Positions 6,806 to 14,951 of a DNA stretch of 64,000 bases are shown in pieces. Where the stretch lies: positions 62,001 to 126,000 of the forward strand of contig NZ_JAUXVZ010000029.1 in NCBI RefSeq assembly GCF_030680185.1, written 5' to 3'. How positions within the stretch are numbered: the stretch's first letter is position 1; each line of letters starts with the position of its first letter. Below the pieces are notes generated by a model. That model was given only the letters and a program-made list of their open reading frames with translations, had not been told where the DNA came from and made no database searches. The DNA is from Phenylobacterium sp. (lineage in GTDB: Bacteria; Pseudomonadota; Alphaproteobacteria; Caulobacterales; Caulobacteraceae). A program made the translations under genes and the position numbers.

Positions 6806-9099
6806 CCCTGTCCGCGTCGGCTCGACCTCGTCAGGACAAGATCCAGCGGTCGTGGCTGATGGGCGAATGGCTGCTGACCGCAGCCCTGGCCCTGGCCCTG
6901 ACCGGACTGTTGGCCTGGAGCGGCGGCGCTAGCCGGCTCGACAACCTGCTCTACGACGCCCTGCTGCGCCAGGCGCCACAGCCGATCAGCGACGAGATCA
7001 TCATGGTGGTCATCGATGATCGAAGCCTGCAGGAGATCGGAGTGTGGCCCTGGTCCCGGCAGACCCATGCCGCCCTCGTCGAGCGCATCGCCGCCGCCGG
7101 CCCCAAGGCTTTGGCCTACGACGTCCTCTTCCTTGAGACAGGCTCCGATCCGGCGGCCGACAGCGCCCTGGGAGATGCCTTCGCCGCCACCGGCGTCGCG
7201 GCGCTCCCCCTGCTCGTCGAATCCCCAGGACCGAACGGCGCCGCCTACGCCCTGCGCCCGCCCGTCCGCGAGATCGCCCGAGGCGCCAGGGGTCTGGGAC
7301 AGGTGAACCTCCAGTTCGACCGCGATGGAGTCGTCCGGCGCGCCGCGCTTCTCGAAAGCATCGGCAACCAGGACCTGCCACACCTCATGGAAGTCACGCG
7401 CCGTATCGGCCAGGGCCTTGCGCCGCCAGACCGTCCAGGCCCGACCGACGGCGGCCCCCTCGTCCGGAACGCGCCAGCCCTCATTCCCTACGCCGGACCG
7501 CCGGGTCACTACCCCGCCATTTCCGCCAGCAGCATCCTGGCTGGCGAAACGCCGCCGGAGTTCCTGCGCCACCGCTATATCCTCGTCGGCGCCACGGCGG
7601 CCGGCCTGCACGACAGCTATGCGACGCCCACCAGCACCGCGGCGCAGTTGATGCCCGGGGTCGAGATCCAGGCCAATCTCCTGGCCGCCCTGCTTGATGA
7701 CCGTACGATTCACCCCCTGAACCGTGGGGTCCACACGGGCCTTTCCATAGGTCTCGTTCTCGCCCTGCTGCTGGGACTGCTGAAGCTTGGGCCGCGAGAA
7801 AACCTTCTCCTGGGGGCTGCCCTGATCCTCCTTGCCCCTGCCGGCAGCGCGGTGGCCCTGCTGACCCTCGGCCTCTGGGCGCCGCCTGCGGCCGCCCTGA
7901 TCGGAATACTGCTCGTCCTGCCCCTATGGGCCTGGCGTCGGCTCGAAGCCTCCAGCCGTTACATGGTGCAGGAGTTGGCGCGGTTTTCCGCTGAGCCAGA
8001 CTTGCTTAGCCGTCCCTCCAAACCGGCCAGAGGACAGGACACGGTCGCCCGACAGATCGCCCTGATGGAAGACACCATCGCCCGGGCGCGAGACGCTCGC
8101 GGCTTTGCGCTCGACACGCTCCAAGGCCTGCCCGATCCCACACTGGTCCTCTCGTCCGGCGGCGAAGTCAGCTTCGCCAACGCCACGGCGCGCCAACTCT
8201 TTCCTCAGGTTCAGGCCTTGACGGCTCAGGCCCTGCTTGAGGGCTGGTCGGCGGATGGCGCACGTCTCGACGACCTCCTGCTGAGTGAAACGGAGATCGC
8301 CACCGAGATCGTCAGCCCGACCGGCGCCGTCTTTCACGTCACCCGCGTGCGCCATCAGCCCCATTCGGAAGGGGCCGATGCCTGGATTCTACGACTGACC
8401 GACATCACGCCCATCCGAACCGCCGCCGCCCAGCGCGAACGCCTGCTCCAGTTGCTCACTCACGATATGCGCTCGCCGCAGGCCTCGATCCTGGCGGTTC
8501 TGGATTCGCCCGCCGAAGAAAAGCCGCCGCCCGCCATCGCCGAGCGGATCGCCGGCTACGCCCGTCGCACCCTCGCCCTGGCGGACAACTTCATCCATCT
8601 CGCCCGCGCCGAATCTGGCGCCTTGGCGCCGGAGATCCTGAACCTTTCAGATCTGGCCACTGAGGTCGTCGATGACCTCTGGCCCCGGGCGCAGCAGGCC
8701 GGTGTGGTCATCAGCCTCAAGACGCCGCCCGAGGACCTGCTGGTCCACGGCGACCGGGCGCTGCTATCGCGCGCCCTCGCAAACCTGCTGGACAACGCCT
8801 TGAAGTATGGAAGCCAGCCCGGCGAGATCAGCTGCGTCCTGTGGGCCGACGCCGATATGGCTGTCTGCGAGATCGCCGATCAGGGCCCTGGCATCGACGC
8901 CGACGCTCTGCCGCGCCTGCTTCAGCCCTTTCAGCGCCTCAACCGACCCGAAGCGGCGCGCCTTGATGGCGTTGGTCTGGGTCTCAGCCTCGTGAGTGAA
9001 GTCGCCCAGCGCCACGGCGGGGAAATCGGCTGTCGCAATGCAGGTCCCGCCGGCGGGGCGATCTTCACCCTGCGCCTGCCGCGGGTCACTGAGGCCTGA
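6802..9099 (+). CDS. CHASE2-domain sensor histidine kinase
   Basis: A 765-residue membrane kinase. An N-terminal helix (ALALALTGLLAWSG) anchors a periplasmic CHASE2 domain (about residues 40-310, with VVIDDRSLQEIGVWPWSR and HRYILVGATAAGLHD). Three hydrophobic helices follow (about 315-390), then a PAS-like stretch. The H-box is LTHDMRSPQASI (His near 553). The HATPase domain has the N-box NLLDNALKYG, then DQGPGID and GVGLGLSLV. The GTG at 6802 overlaps the stop of the preceding gene as GTGA; the frame is open earlier but without support. It most likely autophosphorylates and passes phosphate to the regulator at 4761. Its 3' end overlaps the convergent lipoprotein gene by 14 bp. Confidence 0.93.
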   Translation: MTLSASARPRQDKIQRSWLMGEWLLTAALALALTGLLAWSGGASRLDNLLYDALLRQAPQPISDEIIMVVIDDRSLQEIGVWPWSRQTHAALVERIAAAGPKALAYDVLFLETGSDPAADSALGDAFAATGVAALPLLVESPGPNGAAYALRPPVREIARGARGLGQVNLQFDRDGVVRRAALLESIGNQDLPHLMEVTRRIGQGLAPPDRPGPTDGGPLVRNAPALIPYAGPPGHYPAISASSILAGETPPEFLRHRYILVGATAAGLHDSYATPTSTAAQLMPGVEIQANLLAALLDDRTIHPLNRGVHTGLSIGLVLALLLGLLKLGPRENLLLGAALILLAPAGSAVALLTLGLWAPPAAALIGILLVLPLWAWRRLEASSRYMVQELARFSAEPDLLSRPSKPARGQDTVARQIALMEDTIARARDARGFALDTLQGLPDPTLVLSSGGEVSFANATARQLFPQVQALTAQALLEGWSADGARLDDLLLSETEIATEIVSPTGAVFHVTRVRHQPHSEGADAWILRLTDITPIRTAAAQRERLLQLLTHDMRSPQASILAVLDSPAEEKPPPAIAERIAGYARRTLALADNFIHLARAESGALAPEILNLSDLATEVVDDLWPRAQQAGVVISLKTPPEDLLVHGDRALLSRALANLLDNALKYGSQPGEISCVLWADADMAVCEIADQGPGIDADALPRLLQPFQRLNRPEAARLDGVGLGLSLVSEVAQRHGGEIGCRNAGPAGGAIFTLRLPRVTEA

Positions 9100-9580
9100 G
9101 GCGCGCCGCAAGGGCGGCGGTCAGGACCGGCGCCATGGCCTCGACCTCGCCGGCCGGCCCCTGTTGATGCGCGCTCGCCCGGAACGCCGGCGTCCCGGTC
9201 TGGGTGTCCAGCAGCACGACAGTCAGGCTGTAGTCGCTCCGCCGCAGCTGCCAGAACCGCGCCTTGCGGCTTTCCGCCAGCCACTGCGCCGCCGCGCCTT
9301 CCGCCCCAGGCACAAAGGCCCCGACCCCGGCCGGACGTTCGGCCAGACTGGCCTGAACCAGGTAGTCCGCCTTTGCCCCCGCCCCGTTCACCGTGCGGAA
9401 ACCCGCGGCGCCAAGCGCCTCTTCGAGGCCCCCCGTCCAGGTCAACGCCTCGGTCCCCAGGCGCACCGTCGCGCCAGAGGCTGGCGGCGTCTCCGGTCGC
9501 AGGGTCAGGTCGACCGGCGGCGTGGCGCAACCCGCCAGCCCCGTGCATATCAAGCCTGCAAGAACCGTCCCGCGCCGCAT
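9086..9580 (-). CDS. Putative lipoprotein, unknown
   Basis: From ATG 9580 the product has 164 residues. It opens with MRRGTVLAGLICTGLAGCAT, a signal peptide with a clear lipobox LAGC, so it should be lipid-anchored in the envelope. The mature part is a compact alpha/beta domain with FWQLRRSDYSLTVVLLDTQTG and a C-terminal helix. No enzymatic motif is visible. It resembles small DUF-type lipoproteins of Caulobacterales, but I do not recognise the family. It converges on the kinase gene, with 14 bp shared. Confidence 0.72.
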   Translation of the reverse strand: MRRGTVLAGLICTGLAGCATPPVDLTLRPETPPASGATVRLGTEALTWTGGLEEALGAAGFRTVNGAGAKADYLVQASLAERPAGVGAFVPGAEGAAAQWLAESRKARFWQLRRSDYSLTVVLLDTQTGTPAFRASAHQQGPAGEVEAMAPVLTAALAARLRPQ

Positions 9581-9702
9581 GTCGCCCTCGTCCGCCATAG
9601 GCCTACGATTAAACACCCGGAATCACCCAGGGTCCAAACCCTGAGCCGCACTTATACCCGGGCAATATTGACGAGAGCCCCGCCTTGCCCCAGGAATGGG
9701 GG

Positions 9703-10239
9703 ATGCTTCCGACTCTGACCGCCTTTGTCGACGGCGTCCGTATCGCCAGCGGCGACGCCGTTCAGATCGCCGCCGCCCTGCGCGACCGCCTCAGTACGCC
9801 CGAGGCGCCGCCCATCCTGCTGTCCGACGCCGATGGCCGCCCGGTGGACATCGATCTGCGCGCGCCGGGAGAAGCCCCGACTGCAGCGCCAGCGCCGCCG
9901 GCCCGACCCACGCGTGGCCGACCGCGGCTCGGCGTCGTCCCGCGGGAGGTCACCCTGCTGCCCCGCCACTGGGACTGGCTCGCCGCCCAGCCCGGCGGCG
10001 CGTCGGCCGCCCTTCGCCGACTGGTGGACGACGCACGCAAGACCAACGGGGACGCCGATCGCCTTCGCGCCCAGCGGGAGACCGCCTACCGCGCGATGTC
10101 CGCTCTGGCCGGCGACGCCGTCGGCTTCGAGGCCGCCGCCCGCGCCCTGTTCGCCGGCGACCGGGATGGGCTCGACGCCATTCTGGCCACCTGGCCTCCG
10201 GACGTCGCGGCCTATATCCGGGCCCGCCTGGACGCCTAG
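9703..10239 (+). CDS. DUF2239 family protein
   Basis: A 178-residue cytoplasmic protein beginning MLPTLTAFVDGVRIASGDAV, the DUF2239 N-terminus (a short beta segment around xTxFxDGxxIASG). A variable Pro/Ala linker follows, then REVTLLPRHWDWLAAQPGGASAALRRLVDDAR, and a helical C-terminus. The conserved LLPRHWDWL-ALRRLV-ARK part is diagnostic of the family. No catalytic role is known. A TTG start at 9685 is possible, but ATG 9703 fits the family. It ends four bases inside the convergent phage Rz1 gene, which marks the left boundary of the phage block. Confidence 0.88.
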   Translation: MLPTLTAFVDGVRIASGDAVQIAAALRDRLSTPEAPPILLSDADGRPVDIDLRAPGEAPTAAPAPPARPTRGRPRLGVVPREVTLLPRHWDWLAAQPGGASAALRRLVDDARKTNGDADRLRAQRETAYRAMSALAGDAVGFEAAARALFAGDRDGLDAILATWPPDVAAYIRARLDA

Positions 10240-10517
10240 CGAGCCTTCCCCGCGCCCAGCGCCGCCTGCGCCTGGTGTGTCTCGATAGCCAGCCGTCTGG
10301 CCGCGTCGCAGGCCACCAGCTGGGCGCCCCGCGTCACATAGCCGATCTCCAGATCCGCCAAGGTCGGCGCCGGCGGCAGGACATGCAGCGCGCAAGGCCG
10401 CAGCGTCTCAGCCGCCAGGCTCAATCTCGGGGCAACCGGCAAGTTCGGGGGCGGCTTGGCACAGCTGGCGATCAGCATCGTGCAGACGAGCGGCCCGAGC
10501 CGCATCAAGAGGCGCAT
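10236..10517 (-). CDS. Rz1-like outer-membrane spanin lipoprotein
   Basis: A 93-residue lipoprotein beginning MRLLMRLGPLVCTMLIASC, with the acylated Cys in LIASC followed by the proline-rich AKPPPNLPV typical of o-spanins. The ATG at 10517 has GGAGG six bases upstream. The gene lies largely within and out of frame with the 3' part of the Rz-like gene (110 bp shared), the classical Rz/Rz1 architecture. Together the pair would fuse inner and outer membranes in the last step of host lysis. The length is somewhat longer than lambda Rz1. It is the last gene of the phage block. Confidence 0.82.
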   Translation of the reverse strand: MRLLMRLGPLVCTMLIASCAKPPPNLPVAPRLSLAAETLRPCALHVLPPAPTLADLEIGYVTRGAQLVACDAARRLAIETHQAQAALGAGKAR

Positions 10518-10785
10518 GGCCATCCTCCGTATTGAGAGCCTGGGGAATGAAGGCGGCGGTCACCTGCTCGGCGCGGCCGCTCCGGGCCAGGGCCGCGCTC
10601 AGGCGCGTCTGCGCCGCCCGCTCCCCCTCGGCCTCCAGCCGAGCCGCGTCCCGCGCCTGGGTCAGGGCGGCCACGGCGTCCCGATGAAGCTCGGCCCCAT
10701 CCCGGCGTCCGGCCACATAGAGCGACAGGGCCGAGGCGGCCAGACCGCCGGCGGCGACGGCGACGATGATCAGACGCAGGTTCAT
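10408..10785 (-). CDS. Rz-like inner-membrane spanin
   Basis: A 125-residue protein with one N-terminal membrane helix (LRLIIVAVAAGGLAASALSLYVAG). A long charged alpha-helical region rich in Ala, Arg and Glu follows (about residues 30-95), then a tail DADRQLCQAAPELAGCPE. The topology and coiled coil match i-spanins. The ATG at 10785 overlaps the endolysin stop as ATGA, and the out-of-frame Rz1-like gene covers its 3' end. The reading frame is open much further upstream because of high GC, but the rest is antisense noise over the endolysin gene. Confidence 0.82.
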   Translation of the reverse strand: MNLRLIIVAVAAGGLAASALSLYVAGRRDGAELHRDAVAALTQARDAARLEAEGERAAQTRLSAALARSGRAEQVTAAFIPQALNTEDGHAPLDAARAARLHDADRQLCQAAPELAGCPEIEPGG

Positions 10786-11216
10786 GCCGAGAGCCCCCGC
10801 ACATAGCCGCCGCCGGGCCGCCAGGTCAGCACCTCGCGCCGCCAGCGGCCGCCGAGACCCAGGTGAACCCAGGCGCCGGCTTCTTCGATCAACTGGTCGA
10901 AGGCGAGGTCTGAGTCCGCGATCGCCCGGCACACCGCCAGCGGCGAGCCGAACCGGGGGCAGATGAAGTCCGCCGCCTCGCCGCGCATGTGGGCGCTGGT
11001 GGCCGAGCCCCCCACCGCCCGGTTCACCGCCGGCGAGCGATAGCCGCTGGTGATCAGGATCGGCGAGCCCCCGAGCAGGACTCGAACTGTCTCCAGCACC
11101 CGCGCCGTGGCCTTGAGTTGCTTGAGCACAGCCGGCGGGGGCCGATTGTCCAGCCCCCGCTGCTGGGTGGCGGTCATCTCCTCCAGGGAGAAGTGCGCCG
11201 AGAGCCATGTCCTCAT
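10782..11216 (-). CDS. Phage endolysin, peptidase M15A family
   Basis: A 144-residue zinc D,D-carboxypeptidase-type enzyme expected to cut peptidoglycan cross-links at lysis. It has the family N-terminus LSAHFSLEEMTATQQRGLDN, then ITSGYRSPAVNRAVGG. The zinc site is SAHMRGEAADF (H and D ligands) and WVHLGL supplies the third ligand. There is no signal peptide, so release depends on a holin, and a candidate gene is immediately upstream. It overlaps Rz by ATGA. The length is normal for phage M15 endolysins. Confidence 0.92.
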   Translation of the reverse strand: MRTWLSAHFSLEEMTATQQRGLDNRPPPAVLKQLKATARVLETVRVLLGGSPILITSGYRSPAVNRAVGGSATSAHMRGEAADFICPRFGSPLAVCRAIADSDLAFDQLIEEAGAWVHLGLGGRWRREVLTWRPGGGYVRGLSA

Positions 11217-11252
11217 GGCCGGCCTCCAGGTTTTCAGACTGATGGAAGGACG

Positions 11253-11501
11253 TCAGGTCCGGTCGCGACGGCCGGCGGCCACGAGCTTGGCCCAGTCGGT
11301 CACCGTGGCTCCGGCTAGATAGAGGGTGCCCAGCACCACATTGGCCCCGATCAGGGCCAGCCCCAGCCACTTCAGCGCGACCGGATCGTCCAGGCGCAGG
11401 ATGATGGCCGAAAGCCCGACGAAATTGGCTCCGCAGGCGCCATAGGTGAAGATCCGCCGATAGAGCCACCGCACCTCAATGGGCGGTCGCGGCTCGCTCA
11501 T
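11253..11501 (-). CDS. Holin-like small membrane protein
   Basis: An 82-residue protein with charged ends and two predicted membrane helices (about residues 18-36, GACGANFVGLSAIIL; and 44-64, WLGLALIGANVVLGTLYLAG), followed by a basic tail AAGRRDRT. Size, topology and position directly upstream of the endolysin gene support a holin; no family-specific motif is visible. The ATG at 11501 overlaps the preceding gene as ATGA, so the frame extension up to 11564 is not used. Confidence 0.68.
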   Translation of the reverse strand: MSEPRPPIEVRWLYRRIFTYGACGANFVGLSAIILRLDDPVALKWLGLALIGANVVLGTLYLAGATVTDWAKLVAAGRRDRT

Positions 11502-11845
11502 GGGCTGCTCGCCGGCTTCAGCCCCAGCCCGGCCAGGAAGGCGATCAGCCCGGTCGCCAGCCACGGCATGCTGCGGGCCAACCAGGTCCAGAAGTCGGCG
11601 GCGCCCGCCACCCGGTCGCGCTGGCTCTCCAGCTGGTCGATACGGCCCAGCGCGCCCTTCAGCTCACCGCGCAGGCCTTCCACCAGCTTGCCAGCCTCCT
11701 GCGCTTCCAGCCGCGCCAGCCGCTCACGCACATCATCCATCTTCGCCGCCAGGCCTTCCAGCCGCGCCGTCTGGGCCGCTACGTTCTCGCCGATTTGGCG
11801 CAGGGCGACGATCTGGGCATTCGCAATTTCTATAGACCCGGTCAT
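11498..11845 (-). CDS. Phage coiled-coil protein with C-terminal membrane helix
   Basis: A 115-residue protein. Residues 5-80 are a heptad-like coiled coil (MDDVRERLARLEAQEAG, ELKGALGRIDQLESQRD). Residues about 86-107 form one membrane helix (WLARSMPWLATGLIAFLAGLGL). It sits between the putative ejection-protein gene and the holin-like gene and overlaps both (TGATG and ATGA). It could be a second holin-type or antiholin protein, or a tail-associated membrane protein. I cannot decide between these. Confidence 0.62.
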   Translation of the reverse strand: MTGSIEIANAQIVALRQIGENVAAQTARLEGLAAKMDDVRERLARLEAQEAGKLVEGLRGELKGALGRIDQLESQRDRVAGAADFWTWLARSMPWLATGLIAFLAGLGLKPASSP

Positions 11846-12792
11846 CAGGTCACCCCCTTTGGGGGAAACATCGCAGTTCCCAGGCTAAAGATGTCGCCCG
11901 CGATCTTGGTGGCTTGACCCAGGTTATCGAGGAAGCTCGGCGTGTCTGTCCGAGTTCCCGTCGTGTTGGACGTCCCCTCGGTCGTCGAGCCGCGGAACAA
12001 CTCCAGGGGCAGCTTGGCCATGATGTCGGCCTGGCTGTTCAGCGCCGTATAGGGCGCCAGCCGATAGGCTTGATCGACCCCACGCGCCTGGGCGCCGAGC
12101 GCGGCCTGTGTCGCCAGGTCCTCGCGATCGCTGGCCGCCCGGCTTCCGGCGAATCCGGCCAGGCTGTTGGCCGCCTGCAAACGCAGAGCCGCGGTCTGGG
12201 CCGCCAGCTGCGCATTCTGGATCGAGGCCTGCTGCCGGCGCTCGGCGTCCTGGCTGGCCAGATCGGCGCTGGTGCTGAACATGCCCGCCAACAGGTTCGA
12301 CACCTGGGTATTGCGCGCCCGCGCCAGCTCGCCCTCCGTGAGCGAGCGGGTCAGCGCCGCGCCGGACCCCCCGAAGGCGCCTTGCCCGGCCAGACTGAGG
12401 GTCTGGCTCGCCCGAGTCCGTCCAGCGTCGGCGTCAAAGTCGGCGGTGGCCGCGTCCACAACCTGGCTCCGATAGGGATTGTAATAGGCCTCGATCCCAT
12501 CCAGCAGGCTGGCCGACTGGACGCTCGGCGCCTCCTGCGCCATCAGCCCCCGCGTCCAGTCGGCGGCCTCGTCATAGGCTGAGCCATATCCGTCCAGGTT
12601 CGCCGCCCCGCGCATCGCCTGCTGTTCAAGCCCATGCAGCGGCGCGACCAGACTATAGGGATCGACCTGGCCAAGCTGGCCGACCCGCGCGCTCAGGCCC
12701 TGGACGCTGTCGGTCACCCATTGCGGATTGGTCGGCGTCACGGTCGCCCGCTCGGTCGAGCTCGAGGTGGTTTTCGTCTTCTTCTTGCCCAT
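11845..12792 (-). CDS. Putative phage internal virion / DNA-ejection protein
   Basis: A 315-residue protein starting MGKKKTKTTSSSTERATVTP at ATG 12792 (the ATG shares a base with the upstream stop). The middle is Ala/Gln/Ser-rich and largely helical (AQLAAQTAALRLQAANSL), with NPYRSQVVDAATADFD and GQGAFGGSGAAL. The C-terminus has a short hydrophobic stretch (IAGDIFSLGTAMF). Proteins with this lysine start, NPYxxxVVD block and helical body occur in podoviral tail regions and are generally thought to be virion-internal. The role is inferred from context. Confidence 0.6.
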   Translation of the reverse strand: MGKKKTKTTSSSTERATVTPTNPQWVTDSVQGLSARVGQLGQVDPYSLVAPLHGLEQQAMRGAANLDGYGSAYDEAADWTRGLMAQEAPSVQSASLLDGIEAYYNPYRSQVVDAATADFDADAGRTRASQTLSLAGQGAFGGSGAALTRSLTEGELARARNTQVSNLLAGMFSTSADLASQDAERRQQASIQNAQLAAQTAALRLQAANSLAGFAGSRAASDREDLATQAALGAQARGVDQAYRLAPYTALNSQADIMAKLPLELFRGSTTEGTSNTTGTRTDTPSFLDNLGQATKIAGDIFSLGTAMFPPKGVT

Positions 12793-13148
12793 CACAGGCT
12801 CCTTCGCAAAATCTCGCCATGCCGTCGGTAGCCATGGGCGCCGAGCACCCGCGCCCACCCGTTACGGCCCTCGATGGTGACCTCCGCGCAGCCCAGGCCC
12901 CTCGCCCAGGCCTCGACGCCCGGCCGCAGGGCCAGGATGGTGTCCAGCCGCCCCCCGGCCAGCCAGACATGCAGGCTGCGCCCCTCGGCGCTCTCCACGC
13001 ATTGGGTGACCAGCGCGCCGGCTTCCCCGGCCCAGAGCTGCGCCCGCCCGGACAGAATCTCGGCCCGCAGGCTCGCCTCGTCGCCATCCTCCGGCCGCAG
13101 GGCCGACGACAGCCAAGCTCGGCAAGCCGCCCAGGTTTCGGGGGTCAT
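12792..13148 (-). CDS. Small phage protein with GNAT-like C-terminus
   Basis: A 118-residue protein starting MTPETWAACRAWLSSALRPE. The second half, VEAWARGLGCAEVTIEGRNGWARVLGAHGYRRHGE, has the shape of the C-terminal end of a GNAT fold (EGR.GW.R.L...GY). The first part seems too short for the acetyl-CoA loop, so activity is doubtful. Similar small proteins lie beside tail genes in several podoviruses. It overlaps the P22 gp10-like gene by ATGA and the ejection-protein gene by TGATG, so it is firmly part of the late operon. Confidence 0.66.
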   Translation of the reverse strand: MTPETWAACRAWLSSALRPEDGDEASLRAEILSGRAQLWAGEAGALVTQCVESAEGRSLHVWLAGGRLDTILALRPGVEAWARGLGCAEVTIEGRNGWARVLGAHGYRRHGEILRRSL

Positions 13149-14926
13149 CGCATCCCGGCGGGCACGACATCGAACACCGGCCGGCCAATCCTGCCCCCTG
13201 TCGGCGCCCCCTGCCCGCTCAGCCGGACGCGAAACAGCCGGCCGCTCGCCCGCACATCGACCCGCCCGGCGCCAGGCGCCACAGGATAGGGACCATAGGT
13301 CCGGCTCTCGCCCTGCGGCTTCAGCCGGGTGCTCAGTCGCAGGGCCGCCGCGCCGGCCTGCCCGGCCATGTCCGGCCAAAGCCCGCGCACCATCAGGGTC
13401 TGGTCCTCGTTGAGCAGCTGGTCGGCGCTCTCGATGAACCAGCCAAACGCCGCCCCATCGGCTGAGCGCCCCCGTTCGTGCCAGAACACCCGCCCCTCTG
13501 GCGTCACCCCGATGGGATCCTGCTGCGGCCCGGCGTCGACGAAGGCCGACCGGGCCATGATCCCCTTGGACCACGACCCATCCCCCAGGCAGACGGCCAG
13601 ATATCGGCTGTTCTCATTGCCATCCCGGGCGTCGGGATAGTCGAAGCGGATCTCGTCAAAGATGCTGACGGTGGACGCCGTGACCTTGTCGGCCTGGGCG
13701 CTGGCGAGATTGCGGGCCATCTCGTCACGGATGGGGCAGGCGATGATCTGCACCGCCCCGCCCAGGCTGTAGCTGCGAAACTGCAGGTCCGGCGCCAGCC
13801 AGACCGCCTGAGACCCGGCTACGGCGAAGGCGTTCGGGCCGACCAGGCCGCAATGCTCGCCCACCGGATCAAACCGCCAGGGTTGGCTCAGGGCCCCGAC
13901 AAAGGTCCCCACGAACAGCCTGTCGGACGTCCAGACCAGGATGAACTGCCCCGCCACGCAGCCCCCGACAATGCGCCCTCCGCCAGCCAGCACATATTCC
14001 CGCGCCGTGGTGTCGGGCGCCGTCGTCCATTCGTCTGGCGCTCGAACGCCGCTGTGGCGGATGCAAAGGGGGTTGAAGACCCCCGAAACCTCCTCGTTGC
14101 AGCCCAGGGCGAAGATCTGGTCGGTGTGCGAGACCAGCGAAACCGTGACCTGGGCCGGCCCGCCCCTCAACGGCTCGGCCGCAACCTCCGTGTCGTTGGC
14201 CCAGGCATAGAGGGTTCCGCCCCGAGGACTGGCGACCAGACGCTCCCCGAACGCCGAAAGGCTCCAGGTCCTGGGAAAGAACTCCGCCGTCGAAGGCGAG
14301 GAAAAGGCGCCGGTGGAAAAGGCGCCGGTGCCATATCCCTGGCCCCCCGTGCCATCGATCGCGCCGGCGGCGAAGGCCGCCTGGGGCGCCACGACCACCG
14401 CCGAGCCGCCGCCGGTGGCGCTTGAGGCCGCGGGCGCCATGAACTCATAGGTGAAGTGGTCGGCGTCGATGACCGCAACCGGTGCGCCCTCGATGTTTGG
14501 CGTAATCCCGCCCAGCGCCACAGCGCCGGAGACGTCGACCAAGTCACCCCCGGCCAGGCCATGCCCCACCATGGCCACGCTCACCGTGGCGTCGCCCGCC
14601 GTAACCGACAGTGGATCGGCGCCCAGGCGGCGCGCGGGCCGCGCCAGCGTCGGCGTGATGTCGTAGAGGCCGCCGCCGATCCACACCTGCAGGGCGTTGT
14701 GCGAACCGAAGGCCACGTTCAGCACCGCAGCATTGTCGGTCCAGGCGAAGACCTGACGGCAGACCCCCGCAAGCCCGTCGGTGGTCAGGCTCTCCCAACC
14801 CCCGATCACCTGCGGCCGCCCGCGCCAGAAGCGGACATTGGACCCATCGGCCCAACGCCCCGCCGCCGCAAAACTCGTATCGTCCCCCACCAGACCCGGC
14901 GGAATATCGAGAGGTATTCTCATCAC
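13145..14926 (-). CDS. Phage tail accessory / stabilisation protein, P22 gp10-like
   Basis: A 593-residue structural protein. The N-terminus MMRIPLDIPPGLVGDDTSFA and GRWADGSNVRFWRGRPQVIGGWE match the start of podoviral tail proteins that close the portal channel. It continues with beta-propeller-like repeats: FSSPSTAEFFPRTWSLSAFG, then ALGCNEEVSGVFNPLCIRHS and DEWTTAP, then ILVWTSDRLFVGTF and RFDPVGEHCGLVGPNA. It probably stabilises packaged DNA and connects the portal to distal tail parts. The start is 25 bp from the divergent hydrolase gene at 14952. Confidence 0.8.
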   Translation of the reverse strand: MMRIPLDIPPGLVGDDTSFAAAGRWADGSNVRFWRGRPQVIGGWESLTTDGLAGVCRQVFAWTDNAAVLNVAFGSHNALQVWIGGGLYDITPTLARPARRLGADPLSVTAGDATVSVAMVGHGLAGGDLVDVSGAVALGGITPNIEGAPVAVIDADHFTYEFMAPAASSATGGGSAVVVAPQAAFAAGAIDGTGGQGYGTGAFSTGAFSSPSTAEFFPRTWSLSAFGERLVASPRGGTLYAWANDTEVAAEPLRGGPAQVTVSLVSHTDQIFALGCNEEVSGVFNPLCIRHSGVRAPDEWTTAPDTTAREYVLAGGGRIVGGCVAGQFILVWTSDRLFVGTFVGALSQPWRFDPVGEHCGLVGPNAFAVAGSQAVWLAPDLQFRSYSLGGAVQIIACPIRDEMARNLASAQADKVTASTVSIFDEIRFDYPDARDGNENSRYLAVCLGDGSWSKGIMARSAFVDAGPQQDPIGVTPEGRVFWHERGRSADGAAFGWFIESADQLLNEDQTLMVRGLWPDMAGQAGAAALRLSTRLKPQGESRTYGPYPVAPGAGRVDVRASGRLFRVRLSGQGAPTGGRIGRPVFDVVPAGMR

Positions 14927-14951
14927 ATTTTCCCCTGGCTAGAATTGAGCC

